Origin: Verpa conica
Taxonomy: Eukaryota > Ascomycota > Pezizomycetes > Pezizales > Morchellaceae
Assembly (NCBI GenBank): GCA_033030425.1
Contig: JAUFSD010000015.1
Span: 434,001 to 498,000, forward strand
DNA: 64,000 nt
Reading direction: 5' to 3'
The position numbers and the translations under genes were made by a program. Under the pieces are notes generated by a model. It searched no databases and had not been told where the DNA came from. It saw only the letters and a program-made list of their open reading frames with translations. Shown piece after piece: positions 47,015 to 59,692 of the stretch; the stretch's first letter is position 1; each line of letters starts with the position of its first letter.

Positions 47015-49610
47015 ATGTCTACGATGTTCTCATTTTACCATGACCAGGAGTCTTCCCCTGAGGATGAGGATGATGAGGAAATGGGAGATTTAGACGTTTA
47101 TGACGATAGGACCTTCTACTATGAGTCCAGATCGTGCACTCCCATGCCTCCAGAACCGTTACCACCAGCAATCGAACGAATTCCCTTCGAGCTCTGGGAA
47201 CTGATATTTGGGTTCGTGGCTCCAGGTTTGAGGGACGATGGCTACCCATCGCTGAAGGATCTATTGAATTGCGCTTTGACCTGTCATGTTAGTTATACTT
47301 CCCTGATTTTATTTAGGTGAAATTGGATACATAAAGCTTTACGTGTTTTATCTTTCAGCTTGAGCTCTTGTATGGTATATTTGGCTGACTTTCGTATTTC
47401 AACAGCTTTGGGCGTACACGGCAATCCCTATGCTTTATAAAACACATGGCTATGGTGTCCTCATGCCAGCTTCTAGCAACCGAGAGCCTAGTTCTAGGTA
47501 TTTCCCTATATCTCGATCGGTAGATTTTTTCAGCACCAAAGCCGACCGTAAGATGATGAAGTTATGGCGCACACTCTTGCTTTCTTGCTTCACGGTTTCC
47601 TCTAGCTCTGAATCCTCAACTGCAACTATATTTCCATACATCAATTACGTCTCGCATCTCGATGCCCGCACTTTAGTTATGGTTTTGACAGAGATTATGA
47701 AATCCCAAAGACCAGGTGGGAAGTCGGTTCTTGGACCTAAGGCTACTGATTACTTTTTTGGAGGACTTTTAGGCGGGTTGGAAGTATCTGGAGGAATAAG
47801 AGGAGATAAGATGATTGTTGGTGGGTCTGAGTACGACACTAAGAGCCTGGTTTTTGGGAAAGATATCAAGATTTTTGTTGGGGATACAGCCTTGATGATT
47901 ATGGATTGTGGGTCTTTCCTTTATTTTCGTTTGGTTTTACACAGGTGAAAGACTTACAGGTGCCGAATTTTCCACGATTTAGTTTTATACCCCCACATTC
48001 ATCATCTCAAGGGATTTACAATACCGGAATTGGGCCAACTGCGAACCCACGAGCCAGTCCAAATGTCCCACCCTATATCACTTATATACTCTCTCCAAAA
48101 CCTCTCACGCCTGGTTATATCCTCCGGCTGGATGGTTTGCCCGGAGCTCGGAAAGGCCATCGCTGCAATTCGTCCTACGCTGATAAACCGTAGCTTTTCA
48201 CGTCCCGGAAGGCAAAAAGTCAAGGCGGACACCTTTTGTTTGACTATCCTTGACTGGAGGTTTAAGACCCACTATGATCCGACCTATACCCATGACGAGA
48301 GTTGGGAGAATGGCCGAACTGGCTATAACTGGACTGTAGGGACTCTAGAAAAGTTCTTCGATTGTCTGAATCCGAATTCAGTCACTTCGTTAGACCTCGA
48401 TTTTGGCATACAGCACCCTCGATTTCCTGGAAAGGATAATGGAGATGGACCTATTGCGCTTCACCAGAGTGGGAGTTTTAAGGCATTGAGACTGGCTAGG
48501 ATGAGGTGCAACGTCTTCAAGCTCTGGCGAATGCTTGTCGACATGGGTACCGCTGGATTCGTACCACAGTCTTTAAAGTTGATTGATCTGATTATGGAAG
48601 AGGGCACTACAGATAGCAGGATATTCCCTGGGTGGTCATTTGTCCCATATTTTTGGCGGGATCTTCGGTCACTAGAGTTTTCGAAGTTTAACGACATGAT
48701 CCCGCTCGTTTCTGCGGTAGCTGAGGCAAAAGCCCTGAATAACTTTGACGATAGCCGTTCTCGCCGTTCTTACACATTCCATGCGACAGATCTAGAGGAT
48801 TTGACACTTTCTTACGAGAGCAGACATCTTGGCTCAGAGGAATCCTATGTGCCGTTTTTCACCAGCCTTCTTCCTTCACTTGGGCCCGGCTTGACTAGCT
48901 TGAAGCTCATGGATACGGATCTCAGCATTGGTGCCCAGGCCAGACCTGGGATAATTCGGTACTCGATGGACACAGTCTTGCCTCGATCCCCTCTTGAAAG
49001 CTTGACGAAACTGAAAAAGCTGGTTCTTATTGGAGACGTGTCAGTATGGCTGCTTTCGGATCGTACTAGGGAGGTCATGCGGGCTATGCAAACAACTATT
49101 ACCGAAGTCGACATCTGCATCTCTACCAAAGATCTGAGAGATTCAAATCTCTCCAAGATATTCAGTCCCTGCGAAAAGCTAGAAAGACTAATAATACGAG
49201 CATGGGATAAGATAATCCAAGTCGACCATCACCAGACCTCACCAAACACTACCCCACGAAATTCTATTCAGCGAACCGCCGAACCGAAGTTCTGGATCGA
49301 GTATCCACCACTCTTAACGAACGCCCGGTTTTATCATACATCACTGTGGCCGGTCTGTCCGAAACTTACAGCCCAGGGTGTCAGACATTACTTGAAAAAA
49401 TGCCAAAGACGCGCTGGACCAGCATCATCTCGGACAGTGTTGAGAGAATTTGCGTTTTCAAGGGCATTCTGTAGCGATGCTTCACCTAAATCATGGGCAG
49501 ACGTGCGGGACTTGATGCGGCATAGAGGAGGGAAGTTTTTACCAAAGTTGGACATGGGGTCTAACGGTGAATATAAGGCTTGGGATGAAGGGGTTCCCTT
49601 GCCAAGATAA
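47015..49610 (+). CDS. F-box protein
   Basis: Three exons: 47015-47287, 47406-47911, 47960-49610; 809 aa. After an acidic start (SSPEDEDDEEMGDLDVYDD) comes an F-box: IERIPFELWELIFGFV, LLNCALTCH joined by the first splice to LWAYTAIPMLYK. The C-terminal part has repeated Leu-rich strands (SVTSLDLDFGI, LRSLEFSKF, LTSLKLMDTDLSI, LKKLVLIGDVS), as in fungal F-box proteins with a degenerate LRR solenoid. The F-box would bind Skp1 and the rest would select SCF ubiquitin-ligase targets. The second intron (47912-47959, GTCTTT donor) is the least certain, but it restores frame and joins to CRIFHDLVLYPHIHHLKGF. Target unknown. Confidence 0.75.
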
Positions 49611-52600
49611 AAAATAATATATATTGTAACACAACACCCTCTAGTGGGAATCTAATCACCTTATTTCCTTAAATTATTTGTACATAAATACCCTTTGTTG
49701 ATATGGAGTCTTTGTTTTCTTCGGGCAGATAACAATCATTGCTAGATTCATTTGTCTTATCTTTAATTATATAATAGTAGGTAGTACTTAGCTTAATTAT
49801 TACATAGGCGTCCTTTGTGGACTATTTTATATTCTAATTATAATGGTGGAATTTCTTGTACAGACGTACTGACATTCGAAAACCGAAGAGGTTAGAAGAT
49901 CAGGCTAGTACACCACTTCCTTAGTTATTATTGGTAAACTAAGAAGTCTATGTGAACAGTTTTGTTTCTACTTACAGTGCTACTAAACCTGATTCCTGGC
50001 CACCTCGCAGAATTTTCGATAGTGATCAATTAATAGTAGGCCATGGGATGCTACTAACGATTCCCCCTTAGTAATGTCAGGTTGGCCGGTTTCTGTGACC
50101 CATCTACTGGGTAAAAATACCTTTGAATTATGTTAAATGCTGGGAGTAAGTCTATGGGACAAATTTTATTAGAAAATTTTAAATTACTATGCAGAAATAT
50201 GTTAATTCCTACCTGAGTACTGTATATAGAATCTTATTAATAGGCAATGCTGAAAATGGAACGGAGCACTGATCCCAATAAGTGATAACAGAAGCATAAT
50301 GTTGATCTATCTCATTGCTCGCCACAAACATTGTCCCTCCTCAACACTCTATTCCATGAAAAAAAGGGCACCATTGAAATGGTCTTTCCTGTCATGCAAA
50401 CATGCTTAAATTTTACCCCAAATAATGGTAAGAACCTAGAATGAATTGCAAATACCCGTATAAATAGCATATAGAATTCCAGGAATTAATGTAAGAGCCA
50501 GGCCCAGGTGTTCGCGGGCATAAACCAAAGCCTAGGGTAATATTGTATACTGTATTGTATAGGCCCCGAAGGTATAACACAAACACATCTAGTGATAGTG
50601 TGTTCTTTGGCACCCTTGTTAGCTATGTTTGGTAAGAGACGAAGGAAGAGGTGAACATACTTGAGTTTCTATGGTATACAGTCACCCTCTACCCAGCAGC
50701 TGGCACCATTTCAGTGACCAGTGGGTAGACGCTATAGTAGTCATAACGGTTCCCCATACCGAGTGTAATTCCTTGAAGCCTAGTATTCTCGAGAACTAAC
50801 TAGAAAACCAGAGGTATGTTATCCACTGATTTTTATATAATGAGTAGGCAAATAACACCTCTAGACAATCTTCTCCTTTCTTTTTGAAAACGGTATAAAG
50901 CGAGTGAATAATTGTCTGTTTTGTAATATCGTGTTCTTTGTCTGCATACTTCGCCGATAGTTCTGAGAAGGTCGTGGTCATGTTTAACCCTACAGGAGAG
51001 TAAATAATAACCATGTTATTATATTGATCCAGGGGCGCGAATAGACTACAGATGTCCCCTCTCCCCCCTATCGAAGTGTATTTATTAGCTTAACCTTCCA
51101 GACAAAAGAGCGCGGTGAAATTTGGCTCTCCCAAAGGCTTATTTACCTAATGGAAAAGAGGAAAGGCACAAGCCCGAAGTAGAGATCTTGGGATTGAGAC
51201 ATAAAACGGCCATGTAAATTACCTTGTTATGTTTTTTGAATATATATACTGTAATGTGGAGGTGTAGTGTGACCTGCAGTTCAAAACAATAGTTCTATGC
51301 TTGAGGACACGGATGCAAATACTAGGGTATTGTTCATTCCTCTGTGAATCAACTCCCAGTAACTGGTGCGTGCTTCGACTTAAATACCATATTGAAACAC
51401 TACAGGGGGTATCTTTTATATGTTAGCTACAGCATAAAACGACTAGATTTCAACAATTTTGGGCATCACTCATAGACTAATAAGATACCATGGTATTCCT
51501 GAGGTTCTACTGGGAGGTTAATTATTGCTGAGAATTGTTGGGATATAAGTCTTCTGCTGATGATGTGGATAATAGGAAGGGAGAGGGGGGGAGGACCGTA
51601 GGTTTTAAGGTATGTAGTCGTCATGCTCAACAGATTTTTCTATCTATCTTTCTCCATGGCGATTGTTGCCGTGGACGATGTTCTCTCGGCAATAACAAAG
51701 AATCTATGAGGCCTCAGATCATGAGCATAGTTACATGCCATAACTAAACTCATAGCTATACATACGGGAATATCAATTGCCGAGTGAGAATGTATGGATT
51801 GATAACATAGGACATTGACCTTTGATACGTTGCTCTAGCAGGCCTATTAATCTACATACACAAGAACTTGTAATTATGAGCTATATATAACAAACATTAC
51901 CCCTAGAAGAAACCACCACTAATTTATATGACTACTATATAATAGGCATACCACGTCGAATTATACACCACCCATGACGTCAATATCAAAACGCACTGAT
52001 GGCGTCACGGACATCTACAATACGTGTTGCTATCAATATCTTCTCACCAATACAAGGTCACATGATGCCATTCTGATCCTATAACTATAATTCGCCCAAC
52101 CACCCCATAGCCCCACAGCCTACCATGAGAATCGAAAGAACGTGAAGCGAGTTTCGTATTATAATCCAATTATATTAGACCAATCCAAAAAAACTAATCT
52201 ACTCCTATCCCCCCACCCTCCCAGTTTATATTCAACCCTGTCCTGTCTAAGAATAAAGTGGAAGCAAAGAAAACCCGGAAAGCTACGATAAGAACACAAG
52301 AGTCAAGAATGTTGTAGATATTACATGAAAGCACCTTTTTATGAGTAGAGTAGACAATATAAAGATATAAACCTAATATGGCGGAAACTAAAATAAAATA
52401 AAAGAATTGGGTAGGCTGAATTAAATCGATAATGCAATGACGAGAGAAAAGAAAATAATCATCTCCAAAACACAAATAAACACACGCCCAACTCCGCTCC
52501 TAGTAACCCGTAAAAAGGAAACATAATATAAAAAGCTAATAACAAAAACAAAACAAAAAAACAATGGGGAAACAACAGAGCCAAGCGTGTACTCCCCCGG

Positions 52601-52643
52601 CATTCATGAATTCCATCCACTCTACAACTCTATCACCCTTCGT
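49611..52643. other. Convergent intergenic region, 3.0 kb
   Basis: 3' ends of the F-box gene (plus) and the Dgk1-like gene (minus). AT-rich with many TATA and CTAG words. Small open frames (50413-51014, 52194-52603) look non-coding. No repeat or RNA gene recognised. Confidence 0.5.
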
Positions 52644-53707
52644 TTAACCAAAAATTTTCAACACTCCCCAAACACCCACTGCGCTCAGTACCGGAATCAC
52701 AACATTGTCATCCAAACCCCACGCATCTACTGCCTCACTCGCGCTGGCGATCAACCCCGTAACCACGCTCATCAGACCCAATGCCCACCCACCATCCACC
52801 TCCAACCCCTTAGCGCCTAACCTTCCCGCCCACGTAACCGCGCCAACCGGATCATCGCTCCATCTCGGTGTCCCTGGTACAATACTTCCAAAGAAAACAG
52901 CCGCTGTGACCGCGCCAACAAAAAACGACGCTAAACTCCCTGCCAAACTCTTGCCACGTCTAATTCGCGGGGTGTAACGTCCATATGCACGTCCAATCGT
53001 AGAAGCAGCAGTATCGCACCAAGAGAGCAAGAGAATGGAGAGAACAGCGATATCTTTCGGGAACACGGTTAGAACTGTGATGGTACCAACAAGATACCAC
53101 ACTACACCGTTCCAGCCGGTAACCTCAGATTCACGCATGAGCGCGCCGAGACAGCGGATATAGAGGCTATTAAACGATGGGGAGTAGAAGCGAAGAACAT
53201 CCGCACTCGCGATAGGGATAAGCGCAGTTATGAGCGGGGGGGTGATAGATGAAGGTTGATGTCCAGTACGGTAAAGATGCAGTACAAGAAAACCGATAGA
53301 CACATGCAACAACTTCCTTGGTACCTCATGGCGATGGATCTACACGTCAAGTTAGCAGATCATCGACATAAGAGATAAGGCTGCAGGGCGTGTCTTACTA
53401 GCGATGAAAACTGTCGATGAATGGGAATGAGCCCAAGTGGACTTGGACTCCTGGAAAAGTTCCTCCATACGCTCGCGGGCGTCGGCGGTGCCAAATACGC
53501 ACTACTCGGTATGGGCTCAAGTGGTGGTGGTGGTGCTTTCCGCTTCTGAACCGGAGATCGCGAGCGCGCGCGGCGAGATATGCTATCGGACGAAGTAGCA
53601 GAGGTGTCAGACCCATACCCGTCGCTTGGAATGTGGGAATCTAGTTTCACGCCGCTGTTGAGGGACGTCGACGACGACGCGGGGGAGGACTCGAGTGAGG
53701 ATGACAT
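52644..53707 (-). CDS. DGK1: CTP-dependent diacylglycerol kinase, Dgk1-like
   Basis: Two exons (minus): 53707-53399 and 53339-52644; 334 aa. A Ser-rich N-terminal region with basic clusters (1-100) precedes HEVPRKLLHVSIGFLVL, the conserved start of the CTP-transferase domain. Then follow ALIPIASADVLRFYSP, LLSWCDTAASTIGRAYGRY, RRGKSLAGSLASFFVG and GLDDNVVIPVLSAV, with about six membrane helices. Yeast Dgk1 uses CTP to convert diacylglycerol to phosphatidate at the ER/nuclear membrane and opposes the Pah1 phosphatase. Dolichol kinase, a distant member of the same superfamily, lies at 18809-21298. A CCCTAACCCTA element is 563 bp upstream. Confidence 0.88.
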
Positions 53708-54269
53708 TATGTTGTGGTTTTATCAAGATGAATCTTTTTTTTTGCGGATAATGATGAAGTTTGCAAGTTATAAACTGCAAGAGACTCCTGGAATGTCGTG
53801 CTATATCTTGCCGTGGGAGGTGAAGAGAGGGGGAAGATGAAATAGAAGGCACGGAGATGAAGGATTTCTTCAGCGCGGCGGAGTGGAGACGTAAGACACT
53901 GCGCTTGGGGGGGAAACACCACAAGGAACAGGTCTTGATGGAGATGCAGATCGGGCTTGTGTGTTATGATGCAGTGGCGCACAAACAACAAGATAAAAAT
54001 GAACCGATTCACGTTTCTCTTTCCCAGGGCTCCAGGACGAACTGAAATCACGATTTTGATTTATTGAGGGGAGACATAAGGGCTAGGTAAAGGCCACCTC
54101 CATTGCATTTGCCCGTCTTCTTTTGCCGGGTGTTTTTGGGATCCGTAGCCGTAGCCGTGGAGGGGAGAGGAGTGTGTGAGGTGCAGCTGGTGCGTCATTT
54201 ACGCGGCCGCCGAGATTAGTCAGGGGCTGTGCGTGACATGTGATAGCAGAAGAGTTTTTGCACGGGAAG

Positions 54270-54280
54270 CCCTAACCCTA
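54270..54280. promoter_or_regulatory. TTAGGG-type element (CCCTAACCCTA)
   Basis: Reverse-strand TTAGGG-like repeat 563 bp upstream of the Dgk1-like start. Same motif family as at 24763 and 62832; function inferred only. Confidence 0.3.
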
Positions 54281-54849
54281 CATTGTGTGGGTGAGACACC
54301 TTCTGGAAGGCTGAGGAAGCGGTGTTCCAGGTAGATACGCGATATATATTAAAGGGACCGACCGGGGTTGCGGGTGTAATCTTCGCTTATTGTTTGGGTT
54401 TTAATGTTTTCGGGAACATCAATGCTCTCATGCTTTGCTGATAGTCTGTGCCTTTCTCATGGAATATCACTCACTCAGCGGCACGCGAGTGATCCCATCA
54501 TGACTTATCACTCGATATACCTCATACCACGTGGACTCATCATTCATCATTCCTACTAGGTTACTCACACCCTGATAATCACATGTCCCAAATATCACCC
54601 CCTCATTAAATTTATCCACACCAATCCTCCCACAGTCCTCTACCTCGGTCCCCCCAACAACCAGCCCGAAAACTCATAGAAACCCCCACGGTGAATTTCT
54701 ACGCCCCCACGAGATATGCTCCTACCTAGGTGGTTCTCCACGGATATCTCTTGGATTCTTAGCTAGCGAGAGTGGAGCTAATGGGAATTAGACATGAACT
54801 ATAGGGTAGTCAAGAATCGTTGCACATAGTACTTTGTTAGACTTGATAA

Positions 54850-54869
54850 GAATGAATGAATGAATGAAT
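54850..54869. repeat. (GAAT)n microsatellite
   Basis: Five consecutive GAAT units, 52 bp before the MITE. Confidence 0.8.
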
Positions 54870-54920
54870 TAATCATAAATACATGGTACACTTGATAAGA
54901 GTTATTCTTACTAAGAAATA

Positions 54921-55077
54921 CAGTCACACCTCGCTATAATAAACCTCGTTATAAGAAAAACCTTGCTGTAAGAAATATTTTCCAGATCCATTCAGATTTT
55001 TCCGCACAAAAATTGCCCTTGCTATAAGAAATGAAATCAGCTAAATACTTAGCGTTTCTTATATCGGGGTGTAACTG
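54921..55077. mobile_element. 157-bp MITE with TA target-site duplication
   Basis: It starts CAGTCACACCTCGCTATAAT and the reverse complement of its end starts CAGTTACACCCCGATATAAG: 20 of the first 24 positions match. TA flanks both ends (54919-54920, 55078-55079). Internal copies of CTATAAGAAA-like words repeat the terminal sequence. Size, termini and TA duplication fit a non-autonomous Tc1/mariner-pogo element. It encodes no transposase; a short minus frame across it is incidental. Confidence 0.85.
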
Positions 55078-55536
55078 TAATTCGCATCCATAATTGGTTC
55101 TACATACTTGACTAAGCGAACAAAGACGAGCCAACTCTGAGATCATACTTAATGAATAAAAATCAAAAAAAATACTGAGTGATATATTACCTGTAACGCC
55201 ATCCGCTCCCTCTAAACCTAGTAATATGAACCCAAAGCTACATACAAGTTCCCATAAATTATAGCTCTAGATCATACAATATAAGTACTGCTCAGCACCC
55301 ACCACCCGGACCTCTAGCCCCGTTTCCCATGCCATGAATGGCCTCCTTCCAGTACCCAGTACTTCAACCTCTATGTTAAACGAGCATAGAGCTTTTATTC
55401 GGAATCTTAAAAGCTACCACAGCAGTCAAGTTTCTACATAGTAATCATGAAGGAACTTAGAAGTCTTATACTAATTCTAGTTAGTAGCTAAGCTAGTGAT
55501 TTACAGCGGATTTTTACCATTTTTACTTGGAGTTGG

Positions 55537-58500
55537 TTATTCGGCGCCGTTCTTGATAAGTAGCCGAACTACCTCTAGATGTTTATTCTGAGTTGCTGCG
55601 AATAGTGGTGTTACTCCATCATTGTCTTGAGTCGATAGGTCCGCACCGTTTTCGATAAGCATTTGAGCTAGCTCCAGGCATCCCCACTGTGCTGCTACGT
55701 ACAGTGGAGTTTCCCCATAAAGGTTTGGAGTCGATAGATCCGCGCCGTTTTCCACAAAAACTTGAGCTAACTCTAGATTTCCTCTATGTACTGCTGCGTA
55801 TAGTGGAGTCTCCCCAACATAGTTTGGAGTCGATAGGTCTGCACCGCTTCTGATAAGCATCTGAACTAACTCTATATTTTCGCCCTGCGTTGCTGCGTAT
55901 AGTAGAGTTTGCCCACGACGGTTTGGAGTCGATAGATCCGCACCGTTTTCGATAAGCAGCCGAGCTAGCTCTAGATCTCCGTTCCTCGCTGCTACGTATA
56001 GTGGAGTTTCCCCACGATTGTTTGGAGCCGATGGGTCTGCACCGTTTTTGATAAGCATCTGGGCTAGCTTGAGGTATTTATACTGCGCTGCTATGTACAG
56101 TGGAGTTTCCCCATAGTAGTTTTTAGTCGATAGATCCGCACCATTTTTGAGAAGGATCTGAACTAGCTCTAGGTTTCCTCTCTGTACCGCTGAATGTAGT
56201 GGGGTCCCCTCAAGGTGGCTTTGAATCGATAGGTCCGTACCATTTTCGATAAGCAACTGGACTAACTCCGAGTATCCCTTGGCGACTGCATAGAATACCA
56301 CTGTCCTCCCGTTTTTATCTTGAATTGAGCAATTAGCGCCCTTATCAAGTAGCAGTTGGAATATGGTTTTGTTTCTCTCAAGTGTCGCAACATGGAGAGC
56401 TGTTAGACCATAGTGATTTTTGTTAGAGATCTCCTTAGGGCCTGCTTTATCTAGAAGTAGCTGAAATGCTGTGAGGTGGCCTAGCTCTATTGCTGTGATT
56501 AAGGGTGAAGCAGCCGGTTTGTTGTTACTCCACCTCCTGGCGATTTTTGACCCCTCTATAAAGTAATATTCATCGTCTATTTCTTTATAGAAAGAGAGGT
56601 TTCCCTGGCTTTCAAGAAACCCGAGAACAATGCCCACGCTTGCATCTTCATCACAGGTTCTGAGATGATATGAAAGGTTGTTGGCTGCGTAATTCATGAA
56701 AGCCGGGAGTGGAGAGAGAGAGTACTTATACTGGGCGAAAATATCAAAAGAGAGGTAAGTTATGCAAGCAATCGCGAGTCTGAAATCTATATCTTTCAGG
56801 ACAATCGATTTCTCTATAAGGTACTCTTGGACAGTATAGTGAACGAGCCTAATATTTCTAGAGTTTTCTTCTATCATCACAAGGCCGGCACATACATCCA
56901 GGATTGTCGTCTCTTCCGGCAGGTCAAGCTCGTCAAGCTCATATCGATCGGGCTCAATTGATACTGCCACTTGGATTTCCTCAATCGTAAGGGTCCTCTT
57001 CGCCTTAACTAACCACGATAATACTAACAATCCTAATTCTGTGCTACTTTCAGACTGGTTCATAAGAACCTCCATAGCCTTGTCGTAAGTAGCAAATAAA
57101 GGCCGCTCTTTTGTAGAGGAATTCTCAAGTCTTTCAATAGCCGTCAAAAGCTGCTTTGCAGTGGTTTGTTGACATAGGTACTCAATATGGAAGTAAACGA
57201 GTAGAAACCTATGCCCTTTAGTATATATTATAGTTGAATTCCTTGCAGTTTTTGGCCGCTTACATGCCCTGGGCACAACTAATCAACCCAGAAATAATTT
57301 TATCTTCACATCTTGCTCTTTGAATCAAACGACTAGCCCGAGCGTTGTTTCTAATTTTTTGGCGAATGTAGATCTCAATGTCCTCGCCTTGGGCCGAAAT
57401 CTCCAATCTTGATACATCCTTGAAGGACTGCTGAATATCTTCTGGGTATTGACGGCTGGTCACGAAAATATTGGCGCCACTTTCTCCTAGGTTATGGAGT
57501 AGTGGAAGAAGATCCACCCGTTGGTTATTTGGGTCACACTCGTCAAGTGCATCGAAGATCAAAAATACTTGAGAAAATGGTTTGAAGGTTGCTAGAAGAG
57601 CATCATATAGCTCTTCGATATTTTTCCTCTTTTTATCGTATAGCTCTTTAACCTTCGTGGGGAGACTTGGGCCTGGGGTTTGGCCTAAGAGTTGTTTGAT
57701 CAAGCTGGAAAGGATCTCGGCTGGCATTTGCTGGTCTCGCTCCATGTAATCGAAGTAAATGTAGGCTACTCCATAATTTTTCGTGGTAGCCTGGTCTTGA
57801 AGGTGGTCTATCACACCTGAACTTAGAAATGTTTTACCAGCTCCCGCTATTCCAAAACCAGTCAGTATCACCTCTACCCCTCATAACTTGTTAAACATAC
57901 GGATACCAAAGCCCCAAAGTAGTCGGGAAGATGTAGTCCCCTTGTTCCAGTGTGGATGGGCCTGTAATTTCTCCAATAGCCATTTCCCCGTATTCTTTTG
58001 TCGCTTGTTGCTAATTTCGTAGTGCTTTTTCCCGAAATAATTTGGGCTTAACCAGCTGAGAACTTTCTCACGCCTCTCTTCTAGCGCCTTATTTTCTTCC
58101 TCTGTTTATCAGACTTGTCAGAAAAAATCTCTATCCAGGGAAATGGTATTAAACCTAAGAAAGGATAAGATTCTAGTGCTATAACACGGTACAGCACGCT
58201 TGCTTAATGTCTAATAGTAAAAAGGGGACAAAATCCGTCCTTACCCGTCCGAAGAACCTCCTCCTTCTGCCTCCGGTCGGTAGATTCTATTTGGAGAGCT
58301 TGAACAACACGGTCTGTATTTTTGACGTGTACCTCGATTTTCTTCGTGAGTGCTCTTGGTAGGTCTGATGTTAGTCCAAGCACAACTACCAATAAATTTA
58401 CCGTAGCTCACATATGGTCTGTAGCTAGAGCCAGCGTAAAGAGGGTCTTATTCCTCTCAATATTTGCGATGAATTGGATAGTCTCGGTATCCTTTAGCGG

Positions 58501-58824
58501 CCACTTAAGGCTATCGATTATCCCCTTAAGCCCATCCCTAGGCTCTAATTTTTCCTGGAGACTTTTCAAATCTCTTAGGCATCCCTGAATGGGGCCATCC
58601 TTCCCGTCGAGTTTTGTCAACGCCGGCGAATGTGGATTCGTAGCTGCGTAGTCCTCTAAGGTTGTGAGGACGCATGTAAGTGAACCAAGTTCCTTCAAAA
58701 GCTGTGCAATATCTTTTGATGCTCGCTTTACCCCACCGATATATCCATAGCCTATAGAGGCTACCTTTCCGGTGAGTTGTAGGACTCCAAGAATGCCTGC
58801 AGCGATACCAAAAGCTTCGGCCAT
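55537..58824 (-). CDS. NACHT-ankyrin NLR-like receptor, frame break near exon 1/2
   Basis: Exons (minus): 58824-58412, 58364-58245, 58101-57907, 57846-57264, 57208-55537; about 994 codons. N terminus MAEAFGIAAGILGVLQLTG with IGGVKRASKDIAQLLKEL is the fungal STAND N-terminal helical domain. Next come a charged linker and VLSWLSPNYFGKKH. NACHT follows: P-loop LLWGFAGAGKT (formed by splicing), Walker B VFLIFDALDE, then FVTSRQYPEDI, and a winged-helix-like part with LSWLVKAKRTLTIEEIQ and RLVHYTVQEYL. About ten ankyrin repeats end it. Canonical splicing of exon 1 to exon 2 (47-bp intron, branch ACTAAC) leaves exon 2 one base out of frame with exons 3-5; the total is 2,983 nt. So the gene may be a recent pseudogene or carry a sequence error. 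NLRs of this type act in fungal self/non-self recognition and cell death. A MITE lies 460 bp downstream. Confidence 0.8.
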
Positions 58825-59692
58825 TCCTTAACTCTGTAGTGAGATAAAACAAGACTGCAGACGTTGTATCTCGTGGGGTGGGGTTTCCCCAAGATGCTTC
58901 GCCTCACTCTTATGGCTGGAATTAAGGGCGCAGCAACGAGGTGGCTCAACATTAATCTGGCTAAAAGCCAATCCCCGCTTGTATATAATTCTATAAACCG
59001 TACGTTTACGGACTAGTGGTCTATATGATTTGTGTATCCTTTTTTATTATTATTCCTACTTGGGCTGCGAGAAAACTTCCGCTTTCACCATTTGAGATAA
59101 ACTGCTGGCTGTCTCAGAGGCAATAGTAGCTGTTAGATACGCTTACCCCAATTTAGCAACGATTAGCTATATAATAGCTCTATAAAAGTAATTTCCAAAC
59201 TCTAGATATACACCATAACAAAAAAAAAACTTCTTTATTCATTCTCATATCTCTCCAGCTCATTACTGAATATGTCTGTTTTTTTCCCCCTCTTGCTGTT
59301 TTCGTTTTTCTTTTCCTTTATTCCTGGATAATAGGTTCCCATATATCTCCATCCGGTGGCAAAAAAGAAAGGAAAAAAAAGAAAAGTAGAAATAGAAATA
59401 GAAATAGAATAATAAATAAAAAATCAGAGTCCTATACCCACCACCCACACTTCCCTGAAAACAAAATACCGTTCTTCAGGTTATGACATGGAAAGAAAAC
59501 AAAAAGAACGCCTCACAAAAAGAAAAATCACGCACATAAAGGCTTACACCATCAATAAGAAAAGGGGAAGAGAGGAGGAAAAAAAATACTTGAAATTATC
59601 TGAACCCATAAGAACGAAATTTTTTAACCACTCCCATAATTCATCAAACCCACAGTAACAAGAAAACATACACTAATCTAACCCTTTGCAAC
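58825..59692. other. Intergenic, 0.9 kb
   Basis: Promoter of the NACHT-ankyrin gene and 3' flank of the next minus-strand gene. Contains A9 near 59221 and purine-rich GAAATA repeats near 59385-59410. No gene seen. Confidence 0.5.

Larger units (their letters stand above)
53708..55536. other. Intergenic, 1.8 kb, with MITE
   Basis: Promoter of the Dgk1-like gene and the 3' flank of the NACHT-ankyrin gene. Contains a TTAGGG-type element (54270-54280), a GAAT microsatellite (54850-54869) and the MITE (54921-55077). No gene. Confidence 0.55.

Noticed and set aside
52194..52603. Hydrophobic minus-strand frames
   Set aside because: AT-driven hydrophobicity in the 3' region of the Dgk1-like gene; no family features.
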